Notes: generated by a model from the letters alone, not told the origin. A stretch of DNA of 64,000 bases from Lysobacteraceae bacterium P (GCA_005503055.1 SCOX01000014.1:1-64000), one strand, 5' to 3'; positions 18,515-27,535 are shown, counted from the first letter of the stretch. A program made the numbers and translations.

Positions 18515-19009
18515 TCAGCGCTCGAATGGCGAGGGGCCGCGCATCCGCGGTCCGGGTCCCGGCCCGCGCGGGCCATAGTAGTCCGGTGGGTAGAAGTAGC
18601 CCGGTCCGAACAGGGCGCCTTCGCCGCGACCGACGTTGATGTCGATGTTGACGTGGCCGGTGTCGCCGTCTTCGTCGGTGTAGGTCTTGCCCAGATTGAT
18701 GTTGGCGGCCTGCCAGTTGCTGTTGCCGGCGTGCTTGGACCAACCGATGCCGGCCTCCATGGCGCCGTGCACCTGCCAGTCGCCATCGGCGCCGGTGGCG
18801 GCCGGGTCCGCTAGACCGCTGCGATCGCCACGCCAGGTACCGGGCGGATCGTTGCGATAGACCACGTCGGGATCGGTACTGGCGAACTGGATGCGTTCGC
18901 GCGGCACGCTCAGGTCGAGCGCTTCGGCATCGTCCTGCGCCATCGCGGGGGTGCATGCGCACAGGCCGGCGACGACGAGGGCGGCGCGGGGGAGGTGTGC
19001 GCGTTTCAT
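18515..19009 (-). CDS. Exported hypothetical protein, Pro/Gly/Tyr-rich tail
   Basis: A 164-residue protein with a clear signal peptide (cleavage near TPAMAQ). The mature part has a middle stretch resembling a beta-barrel or adhesin-like motif (GAMEAGIGWSKHAGNSNWQAANINLGKTYTDEDG) and a low-complexity C-terminus (YFYPPDYYGPRGPGPGP). I do not recognise a family. It is probably periplasmic or outer-membrane associated. It is 120 bp from the TPR gene on the same strand. Confidence 0.6.
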   Translation of the reverse strand: MKRAHLPRAALVVAGLCACTPAMAQDDAEALDLSVPRERIQFASTDPDVVYRNDPPGTWRGDRSGLADPAATGADGDWQVHGAMEAGIGWSKHAGNSNWQAANINLGKTYTDEDGDTGHVNIDINVGRGEGALFGPGYFYPPDYYGPRGPGPGPRMRGPSPFER

Positions 19010-19134
19010 GCGAGGCCTCGACGGAATGGGCGAGCGATGCGTCGCCTACCGCGCGACGCTAGCAACGGCGCCTTGAACGCGCGCTGTCGGCAAAGGCCCA
19101 TTTTGTGGCATCGACGACAAGGAGCGGGCCGAAC

Positions 19135-20124
19135 TCAGGCCAGCGCCTGCCCGACCCGCTGCGCGATCCAGCGTTCGGCGAAGCCGTCCAGGCGTGCGCT
19201 TTCCAGGAACCCGCAATGCCCGCCCCAGGGCGAGATCTCCAATGCGGTGTCCCGGGGAAGCTTCAGCGCGAGGAAGCCGTCGACCGGAATCACCGGGTCG
19301 TCCTCGGCCATCAGAATGCTGGCGGGCACCTGTAGCGAGGCGAGGCGGTCGCCGGCAATGGAGTAGCCGTCGAAATACCGCTCCAGCGTGCCGAACTCGG
19401 TGTGACGTTCGACCATCCATTGCGTGAGCGGGCGCATGCGCAGCCCGAGCACCTGGTCGTCGAAGGCGTGCGTGTTCGGGAACAGCTCGCGCTTGCGCGC
19501 CAACGAGCCGCGCCACTTGCGCTCGAAGTACCACAGGTACACGGGCAGGCCGTGCTCCATCGATTCCATCGTGCGCTCCGGATCCAGCACCGGGCACACG
19601 GCCGCGACGTGCGCCAGCTTCACCCCGGCGGCGGGCGCGCGCAGCGCCAGGCGCAGGGCGAAGTTGCCGCCGAGCGAATAGCCGGCCACCGCCATCGGAC
19701 GATCGGGGTACAGCCGGGCCACCGCGCCCGCCGCACGCACGACCTCGTCGATACGGTTGGAGTGGAACAGCCCCTCGTTGAGGTGGTGCGTGTCGCCGTG
19801 GTCGCGGAAGTTGAGGCGGAATACCTCGAAGCCTTCGCGCAGCAGTTGCACCGCCGTCAGGCGCATGTAACTGGAATCGACGCTGCCTTCCCAGCCGTGC
19901 AGCAGCAGGACAAGGCCGCGCGCCGGGCGTTCGGGCAGGACCGAATGCACGCCCTGCAGGCGCACGCCGTCGCCGGCGTCGATGGTGTGGAGGGTGCTGA
20001 CCGCGTTCAGTTCCGCCAGGCTCTTCTCACCGTGGCGGCGGCGCAACGGACTGGAGCCCAGCACCGACTGCACGTGCGCATTGCGCAGCCAGCGCGGCGG
20101 GCGGTAGTCGGAGGTGGTCAGCAT
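19135..20124 (-). CDS. YheT family alpha/beta hydrolase
   Basis: A 329-residue alpha/beta hydrolase of the YheT (COG0429) group. RPPRWLRNAHVQSVLGS is the family N-terminus. The nucleophile elbow is AGYSLGGNFAL, the acid lies in MAEDDPVIPV and the histidine in WGGHCGFLE. An esterase on short acyl substrates is the usual inference. I start it at the ATG at 20124 rather than the ATG 12 nt upstream, because the family begins close to this point; neither has a strong ribosome site. It follows the PlsC-like gene on the same strand by 66 bp. Confidence 0.85.
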   Translation of the reverse strand: MLTTSDYRPPRWLRNAHVQSVLGSSPLRRRHGEKSLAELNAVSTLHTIDAGDGVRLQGVHSVLPERPARGLVLLLHGWEGSVDSSYMRLTAVQLLREGFEVFRLNFRDHGDTHHLNEGLFHSNRIDEVVRAAGAVARLYPDRPMAVAGYSLGGNFALRLALRAPAAGVKLAHVAAVCPVLDPERTMESMEHGLPVYLWYFERKWRGSLARKRELFPNTHAFDDQVLGLRMRPLTQWMVERHTEFGTLERYFDGYSIAGDRLASLQVPASILMAEDDPVIPVDGFLALKLPRDTALEISPWGGHCGFLESARLDGFAERWIAQRVGQALA

Positions 20125-20190
20125 GCCTGGGACCATAGCCGGACGAAATCGAGTGCTCGCACTAGAGGTCTACAAGGGACAACGTAAAGA

Positions 20191-20997
20191 TCAGCTCGTC
20201 ATGGCCTCGACGATACGCGCGCGCGCGGCGTCGGCGATGCGTCGGCGGCCGTCGGCCTCTCCGGGAAGGATCGGCGCAAGGAAATGCACCTCGGCCAGCC
20301 GCGGCGGTTCGCCGAGCAGGCGTACGAAGTTGCCCAGGAAGCTCTCGCCCGGCTGGAAGGCGACCACGTGCTGGGCGTCGCCATGTTCGCCGTAACGCAG
20401 CGCGACCGGCTGGACCGGCACGCCGGCCTCGACTGCGGCCAGGAAGATGCGCGCATGGAAGGGGCCGATCTCGCGTCCACCGCGCGTGCCGCCTTCGGGA
20501 AACACGCCGATCGAACGGCCCTCGCGCAACCGGGCGAGCATCTCGTGCAGCACGCCGCCCAGCGACTCGGTGCTGCCGCGCGAGTGGAAGATCGTCTCGC
20601 CGCGCGAAGCCAGCCAGCCCACGACCGGCCAGCTGGCGATCTCGCGCTTGGCGACGAAGCCCATCATCCGCTGGCTGTGCAGCGTCTGGATGTCGATCCA
20701 GCTGACGTGGTTGGCGACGAACATCGCCGCGCCCGGGAGGGGCTGGCCGATGCGGTGCAGGCGGAAGCCGAAGATCCACATCAACCCGGCCGACCAGGCG
20801 CGGATCGCGCGGTGTTCCAATGGCTCCGCGCCGACTCGGACGTTCCGCAGCACCGGCATGGCCGTCAGCAGGGTCAAAGGCAGGTCGACGAACACGTGCC
20901 ACAGCAGCAGCGGCACGCGGATCAGATAACGGAGCGCGCGCGCGGCGGGCGCCGTGGTCGGCGCCGTCGCGCCGGCGTGGGGGGACGGCGCATTCAT
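20191..20997 (-). CDS. PlsC-like lysophospholipid acyltransferase
   Basis: A 268-residue 1-acylglycerol-3-phosphate acyltransferase-type protein anchored by an N-terminal hydrophobic segment (about residues 30-50). The catalytic NHVSWID (HX4D) and the phosphate-binding FPEGGTRGG motif are intact, and VPVQPVALRY is the third family motif. It may acylate lysophosphatidic acid or another lysolipid. I chose the ATG at 20997; a GTG three codons upstream is also possible. It is followed on the same strand by the YheT-like hydrolase. Confidence 0.87.
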   Translation of the reverse strand: MNAPSPHAGATAPTTAPAARALRYLIRVPLLLWHVFVDLPLTLLTAMPVLRNVRVGAEPLEHRAIRAWSAGLMWIFGFRLHRIGQPLPGAAMFVANHVSWIDIQTLHSQRMMGFVAKREIASWPVVGWLASRGETIFHSRGSTESLGGVLHEMLARLREGRSIGVFPEGGTRGGREIGPFHARIFLAAVEAGVPVQPVALRYGEHGDAQHVVAFQPGESFLGNFVRLLGEPPRLAEVHFLAPILPGEADGRRRIADAARARIVEAMTS

Positions 20998-21109
20998 TGA
21001 ATGCACGATACCTAAGCGCCGTCGTTGCGACCAGCGCCATGCGCGGGACGCTGCGATGAGTCCAGACAGGTTCGGTGGTGCGTGGCGCAGGGTGAACGTG
21101 CCGCGCGGA

Positions 21110-21556
21110 TCAGGGGCGCGCGATCACCGCCACCGTCAGCCGCGAGATGCACACCAGTCGCCCGCGTTCGTCCTCGATGCGGATCTCCCACACCTGCGTG
21201 CGACCGCCCACATGCAGCGGGCGCGCGGTGCCGGTGACTGCGCCCTCGCGCACCCCGCGCAGGTGGTTGGCGTTGATCTCGATACCGACGCAGGCCTCGT
21301 CCGCGCCGACGCATTGCATCGCCGCGCTGCTACCCAAGGTCTCGGCGAGCAACACGGAGGCGCCGCCGTGAAGCAGACCGTAAGGCTGTCGGGTGCGTTC
21401 GTCGACCGGCATGGTGGCGCGCAGGAAGTCGTGACCGACTTCGGTGAAGACGATGCCCAGCGGCTCCATCGCCGTGCCGCGCGACATCGCGTTGAGCGCG
21501 GTCAGGTCGGGCGGAGTGCGGAAGGGCGAACGGGTCGGGGCGTGGGCGTCGCTCAT
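21110..21556 (-). CDS. Hotdog-fold acyl-CoA thioesterase (PaaI/EntH-like)
   Basis: A 148-residue hotdog thioesterase. MPVDERTRQPYGLLHGGASVLLAETLGSSAA contains the catalytic HGG helix with the glutamate, and EINANHLRGVREGAVTGTA is the following family strand. Such proteins hydrolyse aromatic or short-chain acyl-CoA or acyl-carrier thioesters; the closest pattern is PaaI/YbdB/MenI. It lies just downstream of the terminator of the small-protein pair, so it needs its own promoter in the 30-bp gap or read-through. Confidence 0.88.
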   Translation of the reverse strand: MSDAHAPTRSPFRTPPDLTALNAMSRGTAMEPLGIVFTEVGHDFLRATMPVDERTRQPYGLLHGGASVLLAETLGSSAAMQCVGADEACVGIEINANHLRGVREGAVTGTARPLHVGGRTQVWEIRIEDERGRLVCISRLTVAVIARP

Positions 21557-21589
21557 GCGGACACCTTAGCGGAGGCCGCGCGACAGCGG

Positions 21590-21654
21590 AACAAAAAGGG
21601 GCCCGGCAGTCAGTGCGTCGTTTCGGAGAGAGTCCGACGCACCGGCTCCGGGCC
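21590..21654 (-). terminator. Rho-independent terminator of the small-protein pair
   Basis: On the minus strand a two-part stem (GGCCCGG/CCGGGCC outer, GTGCGTCG/CGACGCAC inner) is followed by CCTTTTTGTT. It lies about 120 nt after the last small-gene stop, so the pair forms its own transcript. Confidence 0.8.
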
Positions 21655-21774
21655 AGGGGGAAGCTATTGGGGGATGGTTTCGATGGACTGGGTTGGATCG
21701 GTTCGGCATGTGTCCTGTCACGGGAGAGAGCGAGTCAGGCGCGAAATTGGGGTGTTGCGGTCAGGCACGTCGAC

Positions 21775-21957
21775 TCATGCGCAGCGGAAGCGCGGCTGCA
21801 TCCAGTCCTGGGCGTAGCGGCGGTTGCTGGCATAGCCGCTGCTGTTGCCGTAACCCACGCCGAAATCGCGTTCGCGGTGGATGTGACGCACCGGCAGCGG
21901 GGTCACGTTCGCGCGCGGGGCGGAAGGGGAGGTCTGGATGGCATGGAAGGCGTTCAT
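21775..21957 (-). CDS. Tandem small protein 2 (60 aa, unknown family)
   Basis: A 60-residue protein, second of two adjacent paralogues. The N-terminal half (MNAFHAIQTSPSAP...) is Pro/Ser-rich. The C-terminal half shares with its neighbour HRERDFGVGYG, SSGYASNRRY and a final PRFR-x-A. AGGA precedes the ATG. The paralogue starts 34 nt beyond, and a strong terminator lies downstream. I do not recognise the family. The conserved Gly/Tyr/Arg motif with a variable leader might indicate a peptide precursor, a nucleic-acid-binding peptide or a small regulator; none of these is shown by sequence. Confidence 0.7.
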   Translation of the reverse strand: MNAFHAIQTSPSAPRANVTPLPVRHIHRERDFGVGYGNSSGYASNRRYAQDWMQPRFRCA

Positions 21958-21991
21958 GGCGGTGTCCTGGGATGCGGTGCTGCGGGGTGGA

Positions 21992-22180
21992 TCAGGCAAA
22001 ACGGAAGCGCGGCGGCGCCCACTCGGTCGTGTAGCGGCGGTTGCTGGCATAGCCGCTGCTGGAGCCGTAACCGACACCGAAGTCGCGTTCGCGATGGGTG
22101 CGGGAGGGGGCGTTCATCAGGGCAAGCGGGGAAACCGGAGCGGGCTTGGCGGACGGGGAAAAGGTGGTCAGAGCGTTCAT
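21992..22180 (-). CDS. Tandem small protein 1 (62 aa, unknown family)
   Basis: A 62-residue paralogue of the next gene. It starts MNALTTFSPSAKPAPVSPL and ends with HRERDFGVGYG, SSGYASNRRY and PRFRFA. Within the shared block about 23 of 26 residues are identical, while the leader parts differ, so selection acts on the C-terminus. AAGGA lies 7 nt before the ATG. It has no signal peptide, membrane segment or cysteines and a high positive charge. It appears to be the first gene of a two-gene transcript. Confidence 0.7.
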   Translation of the reverse strand: MNALTTFSPSAKPAPVSPLALMNAPSRTHRERDFGVGYGSSSGYASNRRYTTEWAPPRFRFA

Positions 22181-22605
22181 GTCGGGGTCCTTCGTCAGTG
22201 GGGTAGTGACTCGGTGTGCTGGTAAAGTACAACACCAGAACTATTTCGCCATGGGCCATAAGTCACCCCACCTAAGACCTATGTGACGGGGCACGGCCGC
22301 GGCCGGAACTTGCTGATATAGATGGACAATTCGGCCGTTCCGTTGCCATGACTGATGGCAGGGGTCGCCGTCGGGCGTCACAGCCGGGCCTCGCGGTCGC
22401 TCGATGGGACGAGAGGAAGGGTGAGGTCCGTCACATTCAGGAAGCTGTCTGGCGGGCCCCAAGCGGGGGGCGAAGCGGCCAATGCGCGAAAACGGGGGGC
22501 GCGCAGGCGTCGGCGCCCACGCCAGGCAGGTCCTTTCGAGAGCGTTGGCGCCGCGGTAATGCGCGCGACGCAGCCACGGGCGGAGAGGCCCGCCTGCGCG
22601 AACCG
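22181..22605. other. Gene-free interval upstream of the small-protein pair
   Basis: These 425 bp hold no supported gene. The part nearest the small genes (about 22200-22330) is less GC-rich than its surroundings and probably contains their promoter, but I could not place -35 and -10 boxes with confidence. The remainder, towards 22605, is GC-rich with only shadow frames. Confidence 0.5.
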
Positions 22606-24696
22606 CTAGAGAATCGGCGCCAGCCCCGCACCGAACGCGGTGAAGATCCGCGTCGTGATGCCCTTGAGGCCCACCGACACTTCCGGGAAATCGCCCACCG
22701 GCTGGTAGCACGCACGGAAGTTCGGATCGCTCGGCAGCAGCGGTTGCGGACAGTCCGGTCCGGGCGCGAATTCGTAACTGGTCGCGTAGCGCATCGGCCA
22801 CAGATCCAGCACCGGCATCGCCTCGAACATCTTGCCGATCGAGTAGTTGAGTCCGCTGAACACCGGCGGCTTGTCGCGTCGCGCGATCACCCACGAGTTC
22901 GCCGGCGCGATGTCGCGCTGGATGCTTGCGCGCAAGGCCTGCGCGAAGCTGTGGTCGACGATCACCACCGCGCTTTCGGTGTTGTAGTGATCGCCGCGCG
23001 GATCGAAGTTGTGCGTGCCGACCACGCCGATCTGGCCGTCGATCACCATCGACTTGGCGTGCAGGCCGATGCGCACGCCGGCGCGTTGCAGCGGCACCGG
23101 CTGATTCGCGCGGCGCGTGCTGTAGCGCAGCGCGCTGTACTCGCGCGACAACGCGCGGCGGTACTGGTCGCGTTCGATGGCGCTGCGGCGGTCGTAGCGC
23201 TCGCGCAGTTCGCGGTGGGTCTGGGCGATGTCCTGCGCCTGCGCTTGTTCCGGCGCGTGCTCCGGCGCCTGCCCGGGCAAGGTTTCCGATGGCTTTATCT
23301 CCGCCGAAGCCGCGGTGCCGCCGCTTTCGCCCGCCAGCGCGCGGCCGGCGGAGATCGAGCCCGGATCGGCGTCGGAGTCGCCGCCATCGTCCAGGCCCAT
23401 GTCCGGCAGGGTCGCGCCCGTGGCGACGATGTCGATCGGCGCGTCCAGCGGAAAAGGCTTGTACTCGAAGATGTTGAAGCCGAACTCGCGCAGGTAGCGG
23501 CGCTTGTACTTGTACGACAGCGCGTAGGCGATGAACGCGTCCGTCGCCGCCAGGCTGTTGGTGGAAACGATGATCCTCGGGCGCTGCTCATACGGCCGCT
23601 GGTGCAGCTCGCGGAACATGTCCTGCGCGGTGTCGGACAGGACCAGGTACGGCGTCTGCAGCACCACTTCCTCGCGCGCCGATTCGATCAGGCTGCGCAG
23701 CGAACCCGAGGCCACTGCCTGCTGGTCCGCGTTGTCGGAGTGCTTCTCCGGCGTGTCGGAGATGTAGCGCACCTCGCCCACGCGCAGCGCCTGCGAGGCC
23801 AGCCGCTGCTCCACCAGCGCGCTATCGGTCGCATCGCGCAACATGGCCTGGGCGCGCTGCGGGCGCTCGTAACGCGCCGGGGACAGGGCGGGAACACCGG
23901 CTGCAAGCAGGCGGCCGCCGACGTCGTTGAGGCGCTCCACTGGCATGCTGCGGCGGTCGTTCCAGAACAGCGCGAAATCCTCGCGCATCACATGTGCGAC
24001 CGGACCGGCGACGAGCAGGTCGCGATCGCGGAAGTTGTACTCGTCGTCCCAGTCGTAATAGTCGTCCTGGTAGTTGCGCCCGCCGGTGATGCCCACCGCG
24101 CCGTCCACCAGGAGCAGCTTGGTGTGCATGCGCTGGTTGAGCGTGCGCCAGCAGCAGGCCGCCGCCAGCGCGTACTGCGGATAACTGATCTGCGCACGTC
24201 CCAGCACCGGGCTGTACAACTTCAATTCGAAGTTGGCGTGGGCGGCGGCCAGCGCCGCCAGCGTGTCGACATGCTTCAGCGCGGACAGCTGGTCGATCAG
24301 CACGCGCACGCGCACGCCTCGGCGCGCGGCGGCGAGCAGCTCGTCGAGCACCAGCCGGCCGGCATCGTCCTCGTCGAAGATGTAGGTTTGCAGATCGATG
24401 GCGGTGGTGGCGCTGCGGATCAGGTTGATGCGCGCGAGCAGTGCGTCGGGGCCGCGGTCGAGGATCAGCGCATAGTGCGCGGGCTTTTCCGGCGTGGACT
24501 GCGCGAACGCGCGCGCAGCCAGGTCGCGCAGCGGCGAGCGCTGCGCGCAGGCGTCGGGACGGGTGCAGTCGAGCTCGGTCGAGCGCGCCTGCACCACCAT
24601 CGCCGTCACCTTGTCGCGTTGCGCGTTGGACAACGAGGCGCAGGCGCCCAGCGCCAGGCACAGCAAGGCCACGCCCATCCGTGCCATAAATGTCAC
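22606..24696 (-). CDS. Phospholipase D family lipoprotein
   Basis: A 696-residue protein with a lipobox signal (LLCLALGAC) and two PLD half-domains. The HKD motifs are HTKLLLVDGAVGITGGRN in the first half and HAKSMVIDGQIGVVGTHNFDPR in the second. Between the halves is a low-complexity insert (GGDSDADPG..., QAPEHAPEQAQAQ). It probably acts on phospholipids or as a cardiolipin synthase-like enzyme (ClsC-like) facing the periplasm. The GTG start at 24696 overlaps the yceI-like stop in GTGA; an ATG three codons further in is an alternative. Confidence 0.85.
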   Translation of the reverse strand: MTFMARMGVALLCLALGACASLSNAQRDKVTAMVVQARSTELDCTRPDACAQRSPLRDLAARAFAQSTPEKPAHYALILDRGPDALLARINLIRSATTAIDLQTYIFDEDDAGRLVLDELLAAARRGVRVRVLIDQLSALKHVDTLAALAAAHANFELKLYSPVLGRAQISYPQYALAAACCWRTLNQRMHTKLLLVDGAVGITGGRNYQDDYYDWDDEYNFRDRDLLVAGPVAHVMREDFALFWNDRRSMPVERLNDVGGRLLAAGVPALSPARYERPQRAQAMLRDATDSALVEQRLASQALRVGEVRYISDTPEKHSDNADQQAVASGSLRSLIESAREEVVLQTPYLVLSDTAQDMFRELHQRPYEQRPRIIVSTNSLAATDAFIAYALSYKYKRRYLREFGFNIFEYKPFPLDAPIDIVATGATLPDMGLDDGGDSDADPGSISAGRALAGESGGTAASAEIKPSETLPGQAPEHAPEQAQAQDIAQTHRELRERYDRRSAIERDQYRRALSREYSALRYSTRRANQPVPLQRAGVRIGLHAKSMVIDGQIGVVGTHNFDPRGDHYNTESAVVIVDHSFAQALRASIQRDIAPANSWVIARRDKPPVFSGLNYSIGKMFEAMPVLDLWPMRYATSYEFAPGPDCPQPLLPSDPNFRACYQPVGDFPEVSVGLKGITTRIFTAFGAGLAPIL

Positions 24697-25295
24697 GGCG
24701 CGGCCTCGATCAGGCGCACGCGCAGCATGAAGCGCACGCGATCCATCAACGCGAACTGCCAGCCGTCCAGGCCGTAATCATCGCGGCTGATGCTGCCGCT
24801 GGCGACCACGTCGCACTGCGTGCCGGGTTTGTCGCAGGCGGCGTTGGAGAGATAGAACGTTTCGATGCGCGTGACGCCGTGCATCGAAAGCCGCCCGCGC
24901 ATGCGCCCGCCGGTCTGGATGAGCGTGCCGGGGTGCGGTTCGGAGACGAACTCGATGTAGGGATATTGTTGTGCATCGAAGAAACTCGGCCCGCGCGCGA
25001 GCGCGGTATAGCGTTCGGAACCGGCGACGGCCACGCTCGAAGTGCGCAGCACGATGCGCACGCGATGGCGCCCGTCGGGCAACTGGGTGACTTCGCCGTC
25101 GTACTCCTGGAACAGGCCCGATACCCGCTGGCCCCAGCGGGTGCGCAGTTCGAAGCCGAAACGGGTGTGGGTCGGATCGAAGGTACGCGTCGTTGTCGCC
25201 GTGTCGGCGACAACCGGTGCCTCCTGCGCTTGGACCGGCCAGAGGGCGAGCAGGCACAGCATCAGAACGAAGACGAGCGGCGTGCGTTCCCTCAC
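24693..25295 (-). CDS. YceI family periplasmic protein
   Basis: A 200-residue exported protein (signal ending ALWPVQAQ) of the YceI lipocalin-like family, whose members bind polyprenoid or fatty amide ligands. DPTHTRFGFELRTRWGQRVSGLF is the first strand pair, and SFFDAQQYPYIEFVS is the family signature. One atypical point is the pair of cysteines in the C-terminal third (NAACDKPGTQCDV). The GTG start at 25295 overlaps the sixA TGA by GTGA, and its own stop overlaps the phospholipase start in the same way. Confidence 0.85.
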   Translation of the reverse strand: MRERTPLVFVLMLCLLALWPVQAQEAPVVADTATTTRTFDPTHTRFGFELRTRWGQRVSGLFQEYDGEVTQLPDGRHRVRIVLRTSSVAVAGSERYTALARGPSFFDAQQYPYIEFVSEPHPGTLIQTGGRMRGRLSMHGVTRIETFYLSNAACDKPGTQCDVVASGSISRDDYGLDGWQFALMDRVRFMLRVRLIEAAP

Positions 25296-25768
25296 GGCCA
25301 CCAGAAGGCGCTGAGCTGGGCCACACCCGGTTCCAGTCCGACGCCGGTGGGCACGCTCAGGACCGCGATCCCGCCCGGCGGCATGCCGCGGTAGTCGCCC
25401 GACTGGCCGCTGTGGAGCAGGGCCGCAAGTCGTTCCAGTCCCGGGTTGTGTCCAACCAGCATCAGCCGCTCGGACTCGCCATGGGTGTCGGCCAGCGAGA
25501 TGAGCGTGCCCGGCGTAGCTTCGTAGATCGACGGTTCGATGCGCTGGTCGACATAGCCGATGGCGGCCAGCACGGCCTCCAGCGTCTCGCGCGTGCGCCG
25601 CGAGGGCGAGCACAGCACGCAGTCGGGTATCAGCTTGTTCTGGGCCAGCCAGCGCCCCGCCGCCTCGGCCTCGGCCAACCCTTCGGCAGACAGGGGGCGG
25701 TCCAGGTCGGCTTGTCCGTTGCCGGCCGGTTCGGCGTGGGCGTGTCGTAGCAGGATCAGTTCACGCAT
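25292..25768 (-). CDS. sixA: SixA-type phosphohistidine phosphatase
   Basis: A 158-residue histidine phosphatase. The catalytic motif is MRELILLRHAHAEP at the very N-terminus (RHA in place of the RHG of most relatives, which is usual in SixA), the second arginine lies in SPSRRTRET and the second histidine in LVGHNPGLE. In E. coli SixA dephosphorylates histidines of phosphotransfer proteins. It heads a three-gene operon with yceI and a phospholipase D. The ATG at 25768 places the RHA motif at residue 8, as in the family. Confidence 0.87.
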   Translation of the reverse strand: MRELILLRHAHAEPAGNGQADLDRPLSAEGLAEAEAAGRWLAQNKLIPDCVLCSPSRRTRETLEAVLAAIGYVDQRIEPSIYEATPGTLISLADTHGESERLMLVGHNPGLERLAALLHSGQSGDYRGMPPGGIAVLSVPTGVGLEPGVAQLSAFWWP

Positions 25769-25841
25769 GCGCGGGCGGCTCCGGGTCGGCAGGGACAAGG
25801 CTGGATCATGGACCGCCATTATCACGTAACGGCGTGATGGC

Positions 25842-26474
25842 TCAGCCCTTCTTCAACCATTTGAGCAAAGGCTGCCAATCGTCCTGGTGCTCGCGCACCT
25901 GCACGGAGTGGTAGTCGAACAAACTCTTTCCCAGTCCCGTCAGCACCACATAGGCCTGGCTGTCGCGAAGCTGCGCGACCACCGGATAGGGCCACGCCGC
26001 CAGCAGGTCCAGCGCCTGTTGCGAAGCGTTGGTCCACGGCTTGATCTTGTTGCCCACCAGTCCGACCCGAAGCTGGCCCTTGCGCACGCGCGGGTGCCTG
26101 GCCAGCGAGTCGAGGAACGGCACGGTCGCCTCGATATCCAGCGCGGAGGGCTGCACGGGAACGATCACCGCGTCGGCTTCTTCGAGGAACACGTCGAGAT
26201 GATCGGCCATCGCGCCAGCCGGGGCGTCGATCACCAGGCGCTGGGTGTCGTCGGGCAACTGCTTGCGCCATGCCTTGCGGCGGGTGCCGTCGAGCGGGAG
26301 CACGGCGCTTTCCAGCGAGGCCCGGCGCTGCGCCCAGCGGGTGGAGGATTCCTGCGGATCGGCATCGACCAGCGCGGTGCGCAGGCCTTCGAGTGCAGAT
26401 TGCGCGGCGAGGTGCGTGGCGATCGTGGTCTTGCCCACGCCGCCCTTGGAACTGGCCACCAGCACGGTCTTCAT
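25842..26474 (-). CDS. ParA family ATPase (orphan)
   Basis: A 210-residue deviant Walker ATPase: SSKGGVGKTTIATHLA is the Walker A motif, DADPQESSTRWA the A' box and LVIDAPAG the Walker B. ParA-like ATPases position DNA or protein cargoes on the nucleoid or the membrane. No ParB or centromere-like partner is adjacent, so it is not a partition operon; a role in placing a cellular structure or an unknown task remains possible. AGGGAG precedes the ATG. Confidence 0.85.
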   Translation of the reverse strand: MKTVLVASSKGGVGKTTIATHLAAQSALEGLRTALVDADPQESSTRWAQRRASLESAVLPLDGTRRKAWRKQLPDDTQRLVIDAPAGAMADHLDVFLEEADAVIVPVQPSALDIEATVPFLDSLARHPRVRKGQLRVGLVGNKIKPWTNASQQALDLLAAWPYPVVAQLRDSQAYVVLTGLGKSLFDYHSVQVREHQDDWQPLLKWLKKG

Positions 26475-26596
26475 GCGGACTCCCTCTGGATGGAAGCCGC
26501 AGCGTACACGGGGCGGGGCGATCGAACCATGCGACAAGCGGCGGAGGCGGTCCCCGCCCGGGCCGTTGAACGGTCGGCGAAGACCGCAGGCCGCGG

Positions 26597-27535
26597 TCAG
26601 GCGCCGCCGCCCCAGCCCGCCCACAGGGGCAGCGTCGCCAGCGACAGCAGCAGCCCGTACCCCACCATCGCCGCGGCCAGCCTCGGCGCCAGGCCGTGCG
26701 CGATGGCCAAGGCGCCAGCGGTGACCATCGAGGGCATCGCTGCTTCCAGCACCGTTACGCGCGCCATCTGTCCGTGCAGGCCCAGCAGCGGGACCAGTCC
26801 AAGCGCCAGGGCGGGCATGACGGCGAGCTTGAGCAGCAGCCCCACCACCAGTGGCTTGAGTTCGTCGCGTGGCAAGGCGAAGCGCACCGACAGGCCGATG
26901 GTCAGCATCGCCAGCGGGAGCAGGGCGTCGGACAGCCGCTGCAGTCCGCCTTCGAGCCAGGCAGGCGGTTGCGCCGGCATGACCGTGAAGCCCGCCAGCA
27001 ACGCCCACAGCGGCGGGAACTTCGCCACCCGCAGGACCATCTCGCGCCAGGAAGGCGGGTGCTCGCCGCCGTAGTGCGCCAGCGTCCACAGGCCGAACGT
27101 GGACAGGATCAGGAAGGTCCCGAACTGGTCGTACACCACTGCATAGGGAAGTGCGTGCTCGCCGACCAGGGCGCGCGTCAGCGGATAGCCGAGGAAGCTG
27201 GTGTTGCCCAGCGCGACGGTGAGCATCAGCACGGCGGTCTCGTCGCGGCGGAACTTCAGCCAGCGCGACAGCGCGGCCACCGCCAGCACCGTGGCGCCCA
27301 GCAGCAGCCAGGGCACCGCGACCACGCCCAGCAACGCCGGTTCCAGGTGCAGCCGCGGCACATAGCGCAGCACCGCCGCCGGCAGGCAGACATAGAGCAC
27401 GACCAGATTCAGGGTGCGCGCGGCATCGCCGGGCAGCACGCGCAGCCGCTGGAACAGGTAGCCCAGCGCCAGCATCGCCAGCACGAGCGCGAAAGCATCG
27501 AAAGCCATGAAGAACATCCCGGTGAGCGCGTGCAT
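26597..27535 (-). CDS. AEC family (auxin efflux carrier-like) transporter
   Basis: A 312-residue inner-membrane transporter with about ten hydrophobic segments. Family markers include LNLVVLYVCLPAAVLRYV near the N-terminus, TVALGNTSFLGYPL with the crossing-point Asn/Pro, and VLEAAMPSMVTAGALA in the second half. Bacterial AEC proteins carry malate or other organic acids; the substrate here is unknown. The start is uncertain among several in-frame codons; I use the ATG at 27535. It is divergent from the AAA ATPase. Confidence 0.85.
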   Translation of the reverse strand: MHALTGMFFMAFDAFALVLAMLALGYLFQRLRVLPGDAARTLNLVVLYVCLPAAVLRYVPRLHLEPALLGVVAVPWLLLGATVLAVAALSRWLKFRRDETAVLMLTVALGNTSFLGYPLTRALVGEHALPYAVVYDQFGTFLILSTFGLWTLAHYGGEHPPSWREMVLRVAKFPPLWALLAGFTVMPAQPPAWLEGGLQRLSDALLPLAMLTIGLSVRFALPRDELKPLVVGLLLKLAVMPALALGLVPLLGLHGQMARVTVLEAAMPSMVTAGALAIAHGLAPRLAAAMVGYGLLLSLATLPLWAGWGGGA

